Shown here one piece after another: positions 1 to 11,800 of a DNA stretch of 64,000 bases. The DNA comes from Cydia pomonella (taxonomy: Eukaryota > Arthropoda > Insecta > Lepidoptera > Tortricidae). Numbering within the stretch: the first letter of the stretch is position 1; each line of letters starts with the position of its first letter. The translations under genes were made by a program, and so were the position numbers. The stretch covers positions 16,416,550-16,480,549 of the forward strand of contig NC_084707.1 of the NCBI RefSeq assembly GCF_033807575.1. Direction: 5' to 3'. The notes under the pieces are model-generated. The model made no database searches. It had not been told where the DNA came from and worked only from the letters and a program-made list of their open reading frames with translations.

Positions 1-857
1 TTGCTAAACTGATATTTTTGAAAGTATATATTTCTTCTGAATTATATATCATGTATGCTAATGTATCTTCATTAGGATATTAATCAACGAGAAAGGAACC
101 TTAATCGCCATCGCGATAAAAGACTATTATTCAGAAACAAAATTTATTCCAAAAATATAAATAAAATCGAAATTAATGTAAAAAACCATGTAAAAAACAT
201 AGTAGAAATGCAATAGCAATAGGGAATTTAGGATACAATAAGGACCCGTTAATAGAAAGTAATGAACTTATAGAGGAAATTTTGATTTATTATTTCCACA
301 TAGATGTGTCCAAAGTGCGTTTCATAACAGGCTCAGTAGGCAGATCTTCTGGAAAACAAAATGAATTCGTGTTTGAGTACAATATATAGAAATTAAGGTT
401 CCGATCGGGAATGGAGCGCTACATTTTCAAGTACATCAATAACAACAATTACGATATTTCATATATTTATTATCGTATTACAAAAACAGTTACCATATTA
501 TGTACAACTGGAAAAAAAAGTTACAATACATTGTTTCTTTCTTCTAGTACTTTTGTGATTGAAATAGCCTCTCCAGTACCCGATGAGACCTCTCCGCAGC
601 CGGAGAGGCCTGCGCGGAACGGGGGCCATCCGGCCGGGCCGGCTTATTCTATATATATTAAACTTATATTGATACGTCTATTAAACTATTATACGTTCAT
701 TAAATTAACTAAAACGCAAGTGACGGTCCAAATTAAATGAGTTCCAATAAAAAATTCGGCACAGCAGTAGTTAGGAGGAGTCTCCTAATACTCACACCTT
801 AATATATATCGCAATAGAACGCAGGACACAAAGTATGAACCGGGGATTGGTGGCACC
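1..857. other. 3' flank / 3'UTR side of eIF4A
   Basis: AT-rich sequence downstream of the eIF4A stop. It contains a GC-rich patch at about 580-645 with a stem formed by CCTCTCCG and CGGAGAGG, and reads open on the plus strand for about 110 codons. The patch may be a decayed LINE tail. I see no complete gene. TTTATT near 146 could provide a minus-strand poly(A) signal, but the true 3' end is not determinable here. Confidence 0.4.
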
Positions 858-3800
858 TCAGATGAGGTTGGCCACGTCGCTAGGCATTTCCGTAATAGTC
901 GTGTGGTAGAAGTCCTCGATATCCTTCAGCGCTCTCTTGTCTGATTCCGTTACAAAGTTGATGGCAATTCCTTTACGGCCGAAACGTCCACCTCGTCCAA
1001 TTCTGAAATAAATATGCAATGATCAAGTTCCACAAATGTACTTTTCTTCACACAAATTTAAGAAATTACTAGCGGATCGCTGCCTATGCACAGGATCCAC
1101 AAAACCATAACAAATTAAACACCTTAAACCTGGTTTACGTGTGTGGCACGCCGCAAGGGACGCAGCTATGCGGTGGAATGAGATTGAAATATCGCTTGCT
1201 CCCGCTAAAGTCTAACGCGTAACTGCGTCTCTGAGGCTTGTCGAGGCTTGCCATGCATGTGAACCAGGCATAAGCCTTCCTCAATAACAACTCTATTGAC
1301 AAGTAATGAATGGAAATCCGTCCAGTAGAGTAAGTGTAATGATGGATTGCATCGTTCTTAAGTAAAACGAATATATTGTATTAACAGCAACCTGACTATT
1401 ACTGGATTTGAATTAGAAAACGCAACTTACTTTTTTGCCTATTCTCAGGCAATATTTGTTCAAACAATTCTAACAATGCGTCATCGCGTGTGAAATATTA
1501 ATTAGTTAGTGAGACTGGTACATACCGATGGATGTAGTTTTCGCGGTTGGTGGGAAGATCATAATTGATGACGCAGGAGACCTGCTGCACGTCGATGCCG
1601 CGCGCCAGCAGGTCAGTAGTGATGAGCACGCGCGAGGAGCCCGTACGGAACTGACGCATGATCACCTCGCGCTCGCGCTGGTCCATGTCGCCGTGCATGG
1701 CCGACACCGTGAAGTCGCGCTCGTGCATGGACTCGGTCAGCCAGTCTACCTGCAATACCACAAATCATATATTAGGTTCAATATAACAATGGATAAAAAT
1801 ATACAGTAAAGGCCTAGTCACATGTTTGTATTTTTTCTCCTTGGTCATTGTAACGAGACGAAAATGTCGTTTGGTCTTCATTTACAGTTGAAGTTTAGAA
1901 GCCCAACAAAAGTTTATTAAATTGAATATATCATTTTCTGACCCATGTCCATAATATTGATTATTGTACATTGTGATTACAATCTAACAAACTATTTGTC
2001 AGTTTGACAAAATGTGTGCTGTTGAACATGAGTTTCCCAATCTGAATTGTTAACCTTACAGCTTTGTAAGATTAACAAGTAACACACATATACAGTTGTC
2101 CTGTACAAACAGGATTTATCTCAAGTTTCGCAGGTAAGGGAGTTTGTTTTTCTGTCACAGTAAAATAATCATGGACCCGAAAGATTGAAATATTGTAGGT
2201 AATATATGAAATAAAATGCATTTGTATGGAACAGTTTATGGAATGCCCCTCAGTGAATTATACTGGCTTGAAGGCATATTGTGACAGTTGTATAAAGCAA
2301 TTTTATTAAGAAATATATTCATTATGAAAACATTTCTATTGTAAATGATTTCTCATGGAATTGCTATCAGTAGCAACATAAGTTATTGATTTTTAATATT
2401 TTACTGCTCTTAAGTTATATCAACTGAAATCTAATAAATACCATCAGATGATCTGTCTACTTGTTTGCCTCCTATATAATAAAAATATATATAAAAGAAA
2501 AACATACCTTGCGACGGGTATTGCAGAAAATAACAGCCTGAGCGATGGAGAGAGTATCATACAGATCGCACAGAGTCTCCAATTTCCATTCTTCCATTTC
2601 AATGGAGATAAAGAACTGCTTAATACCTTCTAGGGTAAGCTGAAAACAAAAAGGAAGGATTAAGTAAGCTGATCTTTGTAGCAGCCTCCAGTTTACCTAG
2701 ACTTGTCTTCTAGGCCTTAGTAGTTTTTCCTGTTATGAGTTGTATTGGCAACATTTTATGAGGTAAGGTAAGGTATTGGCAAAGTCAGCATTTGTAAGGT
2801 AGCACTAATTTGAAACAACACTGATGGGTCAAGTTTGCAAATGGGGCTGTTGGAAATGCCACTAAATACAAATTTACTGTAAAACTACAACCTTAACAGT
2901 ATAACATCTTAAAATAAGTTAATCTTTACACTATAGGTTTAAACAGCAAAATTATCATGCTCATGACCTTCCACCAAGATAACACCTGATTGATAATAAA
3001 CAAATTTCAGAATTTTCATAATTAATCAAAATATGTATCAAAAGAGCTGCCACTGTATTAGATCAGAAAGCATCTCAAAGTTAGTAAGGCAATGAGTGTA
3101 ATTTCATTTATTTTTCAGTTAATTAATATCTTGAATCATTCTATTTTGCTAGTATAGTGAAGTTAAGCTTTTCTTGGTTGGAACTTTATTATTATTAGCT
3201 AACCTGCTTTAACTATTCTCAACTTTATGAAGATAATACTAAAGATAACAGTTCCATTGTGCGAACTAGATGCCAGGGTTACAATTGAAAATTAACAAAA
3301 AAGCAACTTTACCTCCTCTTTCTGCACAAGAATACGAACTGGCTCTCTCATGAAGCATCGTGACACTTCCAATACATCATCAGGCATGGTAGCCGACAAT
3401 AGGATAACTTGGACATCAGCTGACAACATCTTGAATACATCATGGATCTGGTCTTTGAAACTGAAAATTAAAAACAAAATAATAAGAATGTGTGTGTGTC
3501 AGAGGCCAAGATCCTGTTTGGGTCACTGAGCCAGTGAAGTAAGTAAGTGAGTACAGGAACAGTTTCAAAGTATTTGATGTTAACTGCAATCTCAAAATAA
3601 ATTGCTAAAGCAGGCAAATGTCTCAATAATCACAAATCTAGGTCAATGAGAGCAAATATGTATGACTCACCCTCGGGACAACATTTCATCAGCTTCATCA
3701 AGCACAAACAGCTTAATGGTGTTAGCGCGGAGGGCACGGCGGGTAATCATGTCATAGACGCGTCCAGGGGTACCCACCACCACATGAACACCACTTTCCA

Positions 3801-4863
3801 GCTGACGAATATCTTCACGGACATTGGTGCCTCCAATGCAAGCATGGCATTTAGCATTCAAATGATCACCAAGAGCTATTACCACCTAGAATTATTTTAA
3901 CTTGTTAATAATATAAAATCACAAACGATATTAACCACAACACGCAATATCACTCAAAAATTAAAAAGAAACTTTCTAAAGTAGATTTTCTAACCTTTTG
4001 GATCTGCTGAGCTAGCTCTCTGGTCGGTGCCAGAATTAGAGCTTGGCATTCACGAATACTAGTATCAATATGTTGCAAAATTGAAATGGAGAATGTTGCA
4101 GTTTTCCCAGTTCCAGACTGGGCCTGAGCTATAACGTCGCGACCTTGAATGCAAGGCATTATAGCGCGTTGCTGGATTGCAGATGGCTTTTCGAAACCAT
4201 AAGCGTAAATTCCTCGTAATAACTCTTCCTTCAAATTCATGTCATCAAAGCTTTCCACGACTTGATGCCAATTTGTGTCCAACGCTCCTTCGGGCTCCAT
4301 GCCCGGAGGCCCATCGTAACTGACTGGTTCCTTAGATGGCCCATTCTTTGAATCCTCCGGCCAATCTTCTGATCTGTGAAGTAAACGAGTGTTTATGTTG
4401 AAGGCGTAGTAGGAACATTATGGAAGATCACACTATCTCAATCTATATAATTGAAGTAGAGACTATAAATAAGTAAAAATCATTAAAATTTCGCATCAGT
4501 TGTGCTTCTGTCAAAATGGCATTTTGTCGTTGGTCTGAGCACAAGAGGATTATAAAATATAATAATAGTTGCAAAATTGCAAGTAATTTTTTTATCTCAG
4601 TTACGTCTAAAACTGTGGAACAAATTACATTACACACGTGCACTATGCTTAATTTATAATACATGTTCTCCTGCCAGCGCCATGTTGGCAATCGGCGACC
4701 ACGAAGGGGCGAAGTATTGAATAATTGTGCCAAAACTATGCATGTACCAATACATGATACAATTAGACATTGAAAACCACATGTTGTTACTTTGATAATT
4801 AAACAAATAAAGCCCAAATTAACTCAGAAAGTGCTCTTACCTTCTTTCAGGTGAATAAGACAT
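858..4863 (-). CDS. eIF4A: Eukaryotic initiation factor 4A (DEAD-box RNA helicase), complete, 7 coding exons
   Basis: ATP-dependent RNA helicase of the cytoplasmic eIF4F complex; it unwinds mRNA 5' leaders for ribosome scanning. Coding exons (minus strand, 5' to 3'): 4841-4863, 3995-4373, 3671-3885, 3313-3460, 2508-2639, 1526-1749, 858-1002. All introns are GT-AG and all junctions keep frame, giving 1266 nt (421 aa plus TGA). Visible motifs: Q motif FEKPSAIQQ (68-76), Walker A AQSGTGKT (92-99), PTRELA (124-129), TPGR (173-176), DEAD (197-200), SAT (228-230), VIFCNTRRK (ending at 299), ARGID (348-352) and HRIGRGGR (373-380). It ends in DVANLI, as eIF4A proteins do. The short first exon encodes MSYSPERR; its ATG is the only start giving the usual N-terminus. 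Length and motifs are intact, so it should be functional. It is divergent from profilin. The eIF4A3 paralogue is less likely because the N- and C-termini are those of canonical eIF4A. Confidence 0.97.
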
Positions 4864-4885
4864 GTTCCAATCGCGGTAGCTGAAC

Positions 4886-4893
4886 GGAAAAGA
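4886..4893 (-). promoter_or_regulatory. Possible TCT/5'-TOP initiator of eIF4A
   Basis: Read on the minus strand, TCTTTTCC lies 29 nt upstream of the eIF4A ATG. A pyrimidine tract led by C at 4892 matches the TCT initiator described for ribosomal-protein and translation-factor genes in Drosophila, and would make the mRNA start with a terminal oligopyrimidine tract. No TATA box is evident. The start site is inferred from sequence only. Confidence 0.35.
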
Positions 4894-5804
4894 ACTAGCA
4901 AGGTCAAGTTGAGTTTGATGAACAGAAGCTTTTTTTTAATTATTGAATAATCAGAGTTTAGATAGTCACTAGTGTAAAATATATTTTTATAATATTTTTA
5001 TAGGATTTATTACGGGCTTTAAATTTTGAAAACGTGCTGTATCACGAGAAGATGAGTAATACTATATTATTGGGAAATAAAACAACGGAAGTACGTCTAC
5101 GACAAGATATTTCAATTTGACTTAAAGCAAGAAAGCCTTATAGAAAGTATGGTTGGTTAGAAAGAGATAAGTAGCTAAGATTTCCAGAAACCTATATTAT
5201 ACTCTATGGTTTGTTAAACGAATCTCAAGGAAGGTAGATTTAATAAATCGTGAAGTTTATTTGATTTTATTTCATATTGAATTATAAAACTTATAATTTT
5301 AGTTAAATTGAAACTGTTAAACAAAAAAAAAAATCATTTTTATTAAATGGCAAAATCATCATACGTTTAATCGCTTTATCGTTCAACTGCACTAGTAGCG
5401 GTTACACAACTCTGCGAAAAGTACTGTTGAGTAAATAATACTTATAAAAAAAAATCTTATATTTTATTTGCACTAACGAATCAAATTAATGTATACAAAT
5501 AAATATAACAAAATTTAAAATTTATGTTTATCGTGAATAAATTCAATCGCTTTTCACCGCTATATTTTAAATTTTCATTCGTCCTAAATGATATGAAAAA
5601 TAAATTTGCTTGTCTATGCCACATGTTAAACAATTCTTCGTTATGTTGGCAGAACTAGAGTACTTCCTGTTGTGTCTATGCCTACGCTGCCATTTTGAAA
5701 CGGTAGTGCTTAGTGCTTTTTGTTCGTGTGGAGCGCTTGCTCGTTGCGAAGAGTTAATTGTGTGGTAGTCAAGTGCTGTAGGTTTAAATAATCGAACATT
5801 CAAA
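4893..5804. promoter_or_regulatory. Shared upstream region between eIF4A (-) and profilin (+)
   Basis: About 0.9 kb of AT-rich DNA separates the start codons of two divergently transcribed housekeeping genes. No coding segment is visible. It presumably holds both promoters. The profilin leader probably lies in the GC-richer stretch from about 5650, where an ORF on the other strand is only a shadow. Confidence 0.45.
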
Positions 5805-8800
5805 ATGAGCTGGCAAGATTACGTCGATAAACAGTTAATGGCATCCAGATGTGTGACAAAAGCAGCAATTGCCGGTCACGATGGGAATCTGTGGGCAAAG
5901 TCGGATGGCTTCGAAGTAAGTTTCTGACAAAGTTACTACGTGTCAGTGATTTGCAGTTAAACCTTTTGTTTTGTGAAAATGTGGTTGGAAGTGCATAGAA
6001 AGTGATGAAAGTGCATCAAATTATATAGCTAAGCAAATGGATATTAAATATTGTCCGGCTGGTATGACAAGATGGCGACATGTGGTAGCCTATGGGAAAT
6101 CCAAATGTGAATTTTGTTCTTGTAGGAAACATGTTAACTTCTCAATGTATATATTAGCGTAACGCCGCGTGACTAACTGCGATGAATAATTAGGTCTTAA
6201 ATAACGCCATAAACACACAATTTCGATCTTACAAGTTGCCGGCCGGCGCGTCAACAATTTCATTTTAGGCAACTTTGTGGTTGCTATACAAAATCAATCT
6301 TTATATCTGAAATTGTCACCGATTTCAATGTTGAAATTTCCTTAAGATCATGTTGGATAAACAAACAACATTGGTCTGCATATTATATTTGTCTCTCTAA
6401 ATATGATTAATATTGTATGTTCTTATTGTATTAACGCACATAATTAATAAATACATATTTTAATGTTTCCAATAAGAAATTGCATCACCTGATAAGATAT
6501 CTGCATATTGTTAATAGACACTGAGAAACAAGATACTCTAAGCCTAATAGAGCTTATTCAAATGGCTAATGTGTCCTACAAATGCCAACAGGACCTTAAT
6601 AAGAATATAAAAAAAAAAAAACTAGTGGTATATTTTTATTCAAACAATTCTTATTCTTATTTACTAAACAGTCATTTTTATTGAGAATAGTTGGAATTTT
6701 GTAAAAAAACTTGTAACTGCATAACAAATATAAAAATATCTCTTCAAGTGGCATATGTAATTTTCGAGTTATTGGATTTTCATTGTGTTTCATTTAATAA
6801 AATTTGAAATTTAAATGACACAATCGGTCGGGAGTCCACAGCCTACCACTCCTTATACCTGTTAAACTTGTAAGAGTCGGTCTAAGCTTACTCTGCAGTG
6901 CATTCGATAGCACATACTGTGGAAGTGGATATTTTTAATGTCAATTTCATAGACTTTTACTTGATAACACTTCCACACTCGATGCCATGAAAATCTCTGC
7001 ACAGAGTTATCTTGGTCTATCGCTAAGGGCTGGTTAAAGGGTTTCAACAACACATATTTAAATGAAATTATAGCCCATCAATCGAATCTACATAAGACAG
7101 TTCACAAAATGAAGTAGGGTAGATCAAGTGAAAATAATATTTATTACCTGAACATTAAGATTGTTAAATAATATTATCTATATAAATACATACACTTGTA
7201 GCTCTATTTATCATACTGCCATGAATTTCAATATATAATCATATTTATAATCTTTACATTAGAAAATCACTACATGACCTTAACATGTATTTTTATTGAA
7301 AAACACTATCAATAAAATAGTTACTACTTATTGAAACCAAAATAATGTAAAATGATGATGCTATATTATTGTAACATATTTGCTGTTACTTATTAGGGTG
7401 ATTCAAAAATTAATTCAAAATAATTTCTGTCTACCTACTAAAATAATAATGAATTATTAATTTGAGAATATTTGATTAACACATTCACTGCCGGGAACCC
7501 ACCTGGTGGGCGCTCGTGAACTTTGTTCAGATGCCGGACAACCCGCGGAGCGGGTTGTTTTGTACGTAGCTATAGTACCACCGGTTTCTAGGGTAGTGCG
7601 CCGTTTTTGTCTGGCAGTGAATGTGTTAACATTTAGGAGTACTACCACCAGTATCACCTGCCAACTTACAAATTTTCCACAATTACATTCTTACTGCAAT
7701 GTGTGATGATTTGATTTTAGTAAGTTCCATGGCAATATTTACCTATTATCTATTATAGTAGTTTATGTGACTTCTTCATAATACAAACTGGACAAGTGGA
7801 AGTCGGACTCACACATTGAGAGTTCTGTAATTTTTTATATTTGTTGCGATAATAGAAATACATCATCTGTGAAAATTTCAACTGTCTAACTAAACTATCC
7901 CGGTTCATGAAATACAGCCTTGTGACAGACGGACAGACAGACAGCCAGACGCAATGGACAGCAGAGTCTTAGTAATAGGAATAAAAAAGTGTAATTTACG
8001 ATAATATGTTTAATTGTTAGCCTTTGTTTAATTTCACTCATTTTCAAATGTTGGTAGCAACCCCTAAATATCAATTTAAAAATATATAAAAAAGTCTTGC
8101 TCGTTTTCTATCGTAATAGATCATTTTTAGAGGTTGAGGTTAAAAACTAAGGTAAATAAAAACATATCGCCTATCTTTGATTTCACTAATTTCAAACGTT
8201 GGTAGCGAAAAAAATTAATGTTTTCTAATGCAAAAGATCATTTCTAGGATGTGAGAGGAAATAAAAATAATCAGTACAAGTTTACATTACTTATTTTTTA
8301 AAAGTGCTTTTTAATAAAAACCTTTTTAACAAAAGTGCGAGTCGGACTCGCCCACCGAGGGTTCCGTACTTTTGAGTATTTGTTGTTATAGCGGCAACAG
8401 AAATACATCATCTGTGAAATTTTTTACTGTCTAGCTATCACGGTTCATGAGATACAGCCTGGTGACAGACGGACGGACGGATGGACGGACGGACAGCGGA
8501 GTCTTAGGCGAACCCTAAAAATACTTCAAAATCTTGTAGTCGTTTTTTAATGCTAAAAAAACGAAGTTTGTGGTGTCTACTATTTATTTCTTATTAAGTT
8601 CGCACGCTGTGCGAGTTGACCGGCCATGAACTCGTATTTTCGACGTCCCTTCTCGCCATGTGCTCGCGAGTCTCGCTTCCCAGGGGTGTAAAAAAAATGG
8701 GTGGCGTCGGCAAGCATGAACATAATCCAAGCATTATTGTAAACACATTTAAACCTCTAGGTATTTACATTTCCTTTTGAATTAAATTAAAATATATGTT

Positions 8801-11800
8801 AATTATGTTATATGTACATTGCAATAAAATTTAGAGATGCCCCGAATAGTGGTTTTGGTCGAATACCGAATATTCGGCATCGCTCCCTGCCGAAGCGCCG
8901 AATATTTGGCATGACATTGACATGCGAACATTTTTTTAGTCACATAAGAATCAGTGAAACTGTCCCATGATAAAAATAAAATTATTTGTGATCATGATCA
9001 ACAAATGCTCAAAAACCGGGTATCGTATTTAACAAATTTCTAAGAACACGTATTAAATATTGAATATAGTGGTTTTCGGTTATTTTCATCAAACTTATTT
9101 TACAGTTTAAACCCACGTGTTTTTAATCACTCGCGCGGTTTGTATTTTTTCATTTTAGGTAGGTGCAACAGATATTCGATATTCTGCCGAATAGTAGCTA
9201 ACATTCGGACGAATACCGAATATTCGGCATAGTGGCCGAATACTCAATAGTAGCCGAATATCCGTGGCATCTCTAATATAAAGACACCATCTTAGTTTTA
9301 TAAATACCGACATACAACGCATAGCCTAATCCACTGAAAGTAGGACCTTGAAATTTAAGGGTTCTCAACAAGCCCGGTTAAATACAACTATTGACAAATA
9401 AAATACAAATGTTGTTACACTCTCATTTTAAAACGACTAGCTAGATTGGTGTGAAACTTTGTACTTACAATACCTCCTAAGTCCTGGAATTAGTTTATGA
9501 AGCTTCATATACCATAGCATAGATTTAAAAAGCATAGATGAGTAGTCCGCACATCCTTAGTGAAGCCACTTCAGGGGCGACATTATGTCGCACTCGTTCG
9601 AACGGCCTTCGTAGTACTCAAGGTCGAGTCGATTTGTGTACACCTCCCGGTTGTAAATTAAAAAATACAGGAATGATGGCTGTTTGTGCGTTGAATGGGT
9701 GTCACGATTCATCACTAAATAAAAACAAATCACCTGATATTACATTCCACGCGTAAGCATCGATTTTAATATGATATTTTTACGTAACTGTGAATACTAA
9801 AATGAATCAGTTAAATGAATCATTTTTCCTCCACATGAGGCATGACGTTGACGTTCTAAAATAAGTACGCTTACTTTAAGTTCCTTGTATTATTAAAGGA
9901 AATTATATTTTTCGTTATTTTATTTCAAAATATGTTTTTTTAATAATATTTCAGTTTAATTTTTATTTCATGTAATGATCGATTTAGAAATCCGACACTA
10001 AAGCGCCAATACTGAACAGAGTCAGCTTGTGAGGTACCTTATTGTTTGTACACTTGTAAAATGTATTCAAATATTTTATTTTTTTCATATTTGTAACATA
10101 AAAATAAAATAGTAAAAGCTTATTTATTTAAACCTTATTGCCAAAAAACAGGCGTGGTGGCTCTCCCAGCGATTTCGTCGCGTTGCTATTTTTATTGAAT
10201 TTGTATGCCAATAGGCACGACACAGTGATACCAAAATATTTATGTAACATCTTGTAATCTACCTATGTTGTACAACTAAAATCTTTGAATCTTACAAGTA
10301 CATGCGGTCCACGTCCGGACCAATTTTGGTGTCTAGCAGTGGTTGCCGCGGACCGCTATAGAACGGGTAATTATTGATACATTTTTATTAGGGTTCCGTA
10401 CCCAAATTTACCCTTTGGGACGGGACCCTATTATTAAGACTCCGCTGTCCGTCCGTCCGTCCGTCCGTCCGTCCGTATCTCATGAACCGTGATAGCTAGA
10501 CAGTTGAAATTTTCACAGATGTATTACTGTTGCTGCTATAAGAACAAATACTAAAAAGTACGGAACCCTGGGTGGGCAAGTCCGACTCGCACTTGTCCGG
10601 TTTTATAGACTAATTTGATAGATTTCGTATTAAGTAAATGACCTATCTATTTGACATTTCCTGCAGTAATGCGGTCGACCGCAGCAATATTGCAATCACA
10701 CTCAATTTTTGAGGGTTCAATGTAATAATGGAAACCTAAAAAGCTTTTTGTTACAAAATTAAAAATCTACACACTTCCAAATTATTGATAACCAAGTATA
10801 AGAATGTTGTTAAAATACCCCTATTCTGGGAACGGGAATAAATAAATACTGGCAACCCGTTTTTGTATACGTGTGCGTTTCTGAGCGTAAGACACGAGCG
10901 TCGCACGCACACGTCGATCATGTTTCGGCTTCACTTTTGGCTCGGTGTATTATGTCTGGGACCATAGTTAAAAAAATACAGTGAATTGTAAGTTTTTCAT
11001 ACTAAACTTGTTTTTACTCTATTTCGTTGTTTTTATAAACTGGAGCTATATATACTAATTAAAGGACGAGATAATTATATTCCTGTCATTACGTGCAAAA
11101 TTTCATAACAATCCAACAGGCAGTTTTAAAATGAGAACGAAACTCCGATTCTATGGGAACGTGAAATTCGGTCGAGCTTGCCGTAGCGTATTATATAATT
11201 CAAAAGAAAATAATCTTCAAATATTGGAAAGATCAAATAAGAAAGAATATTTTGAAATGCATATGCATATTTTATGCAAAATAAAGATATTTTGATTTTG
11301 ATTTTTGATTTTGATAAGATGATGTTGAGATCAAATAATGGTGTTTCCAAAGGTGTGATTCATTAATTAATATCTTTAATTAATGAAATAGGTTCATGCG
11401 GTTACCAAAAACGATACCTATTTTAATGTAATTACATAGATATCGATACGAAAAAGTCATGGAAATATATATATGTTAACTATTAGAAATAACAAGTACT
11501 GGTTTCTATTAGCGCGTCTTGTTATCTTTTTTTTTTTTTAAATAGACTCATTTAATTAGTAATGATTGTTTTTCTGATGGACGTTTAGGTAAACGCGCGT
11601 AAAGCACTGATTTTGTTGATCTTATTTGTAAATTTCGTAAAGTTTGGACTGCTAAAAATGGTAATTTTGTATTACACATATCCTGTACTTCAACTTTAAT
11701 AAACTACATTTTTGTTATTATAAATTTGAATTTAGTTATTTGAATGAAAGTTAGACGTAATCAATTTTCTCCAGAACTAACTTCAAAACAAGTGACAATT

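Noticed and set aside
411..740. 109-codon plus-strand ORF downstream of eIF4A
   Set aside because: Only a short GC-rich part looks coding; the rest is AT-rich with a biased residue composition. No splice context or domain; probably repeat-derived or 3'UTR.
4443..4817. 124-codon ORF in eIF4A intron 1
   Set aside because: Composition is that of AT-rich intron and it lies between two verified eIF4A exons.
8467..8494. GGAC microsatellite as an independent satellite
   Set aside because: It is an internal part of the GTTCCGTA repeat, present in inverted form in the 10389 copy.
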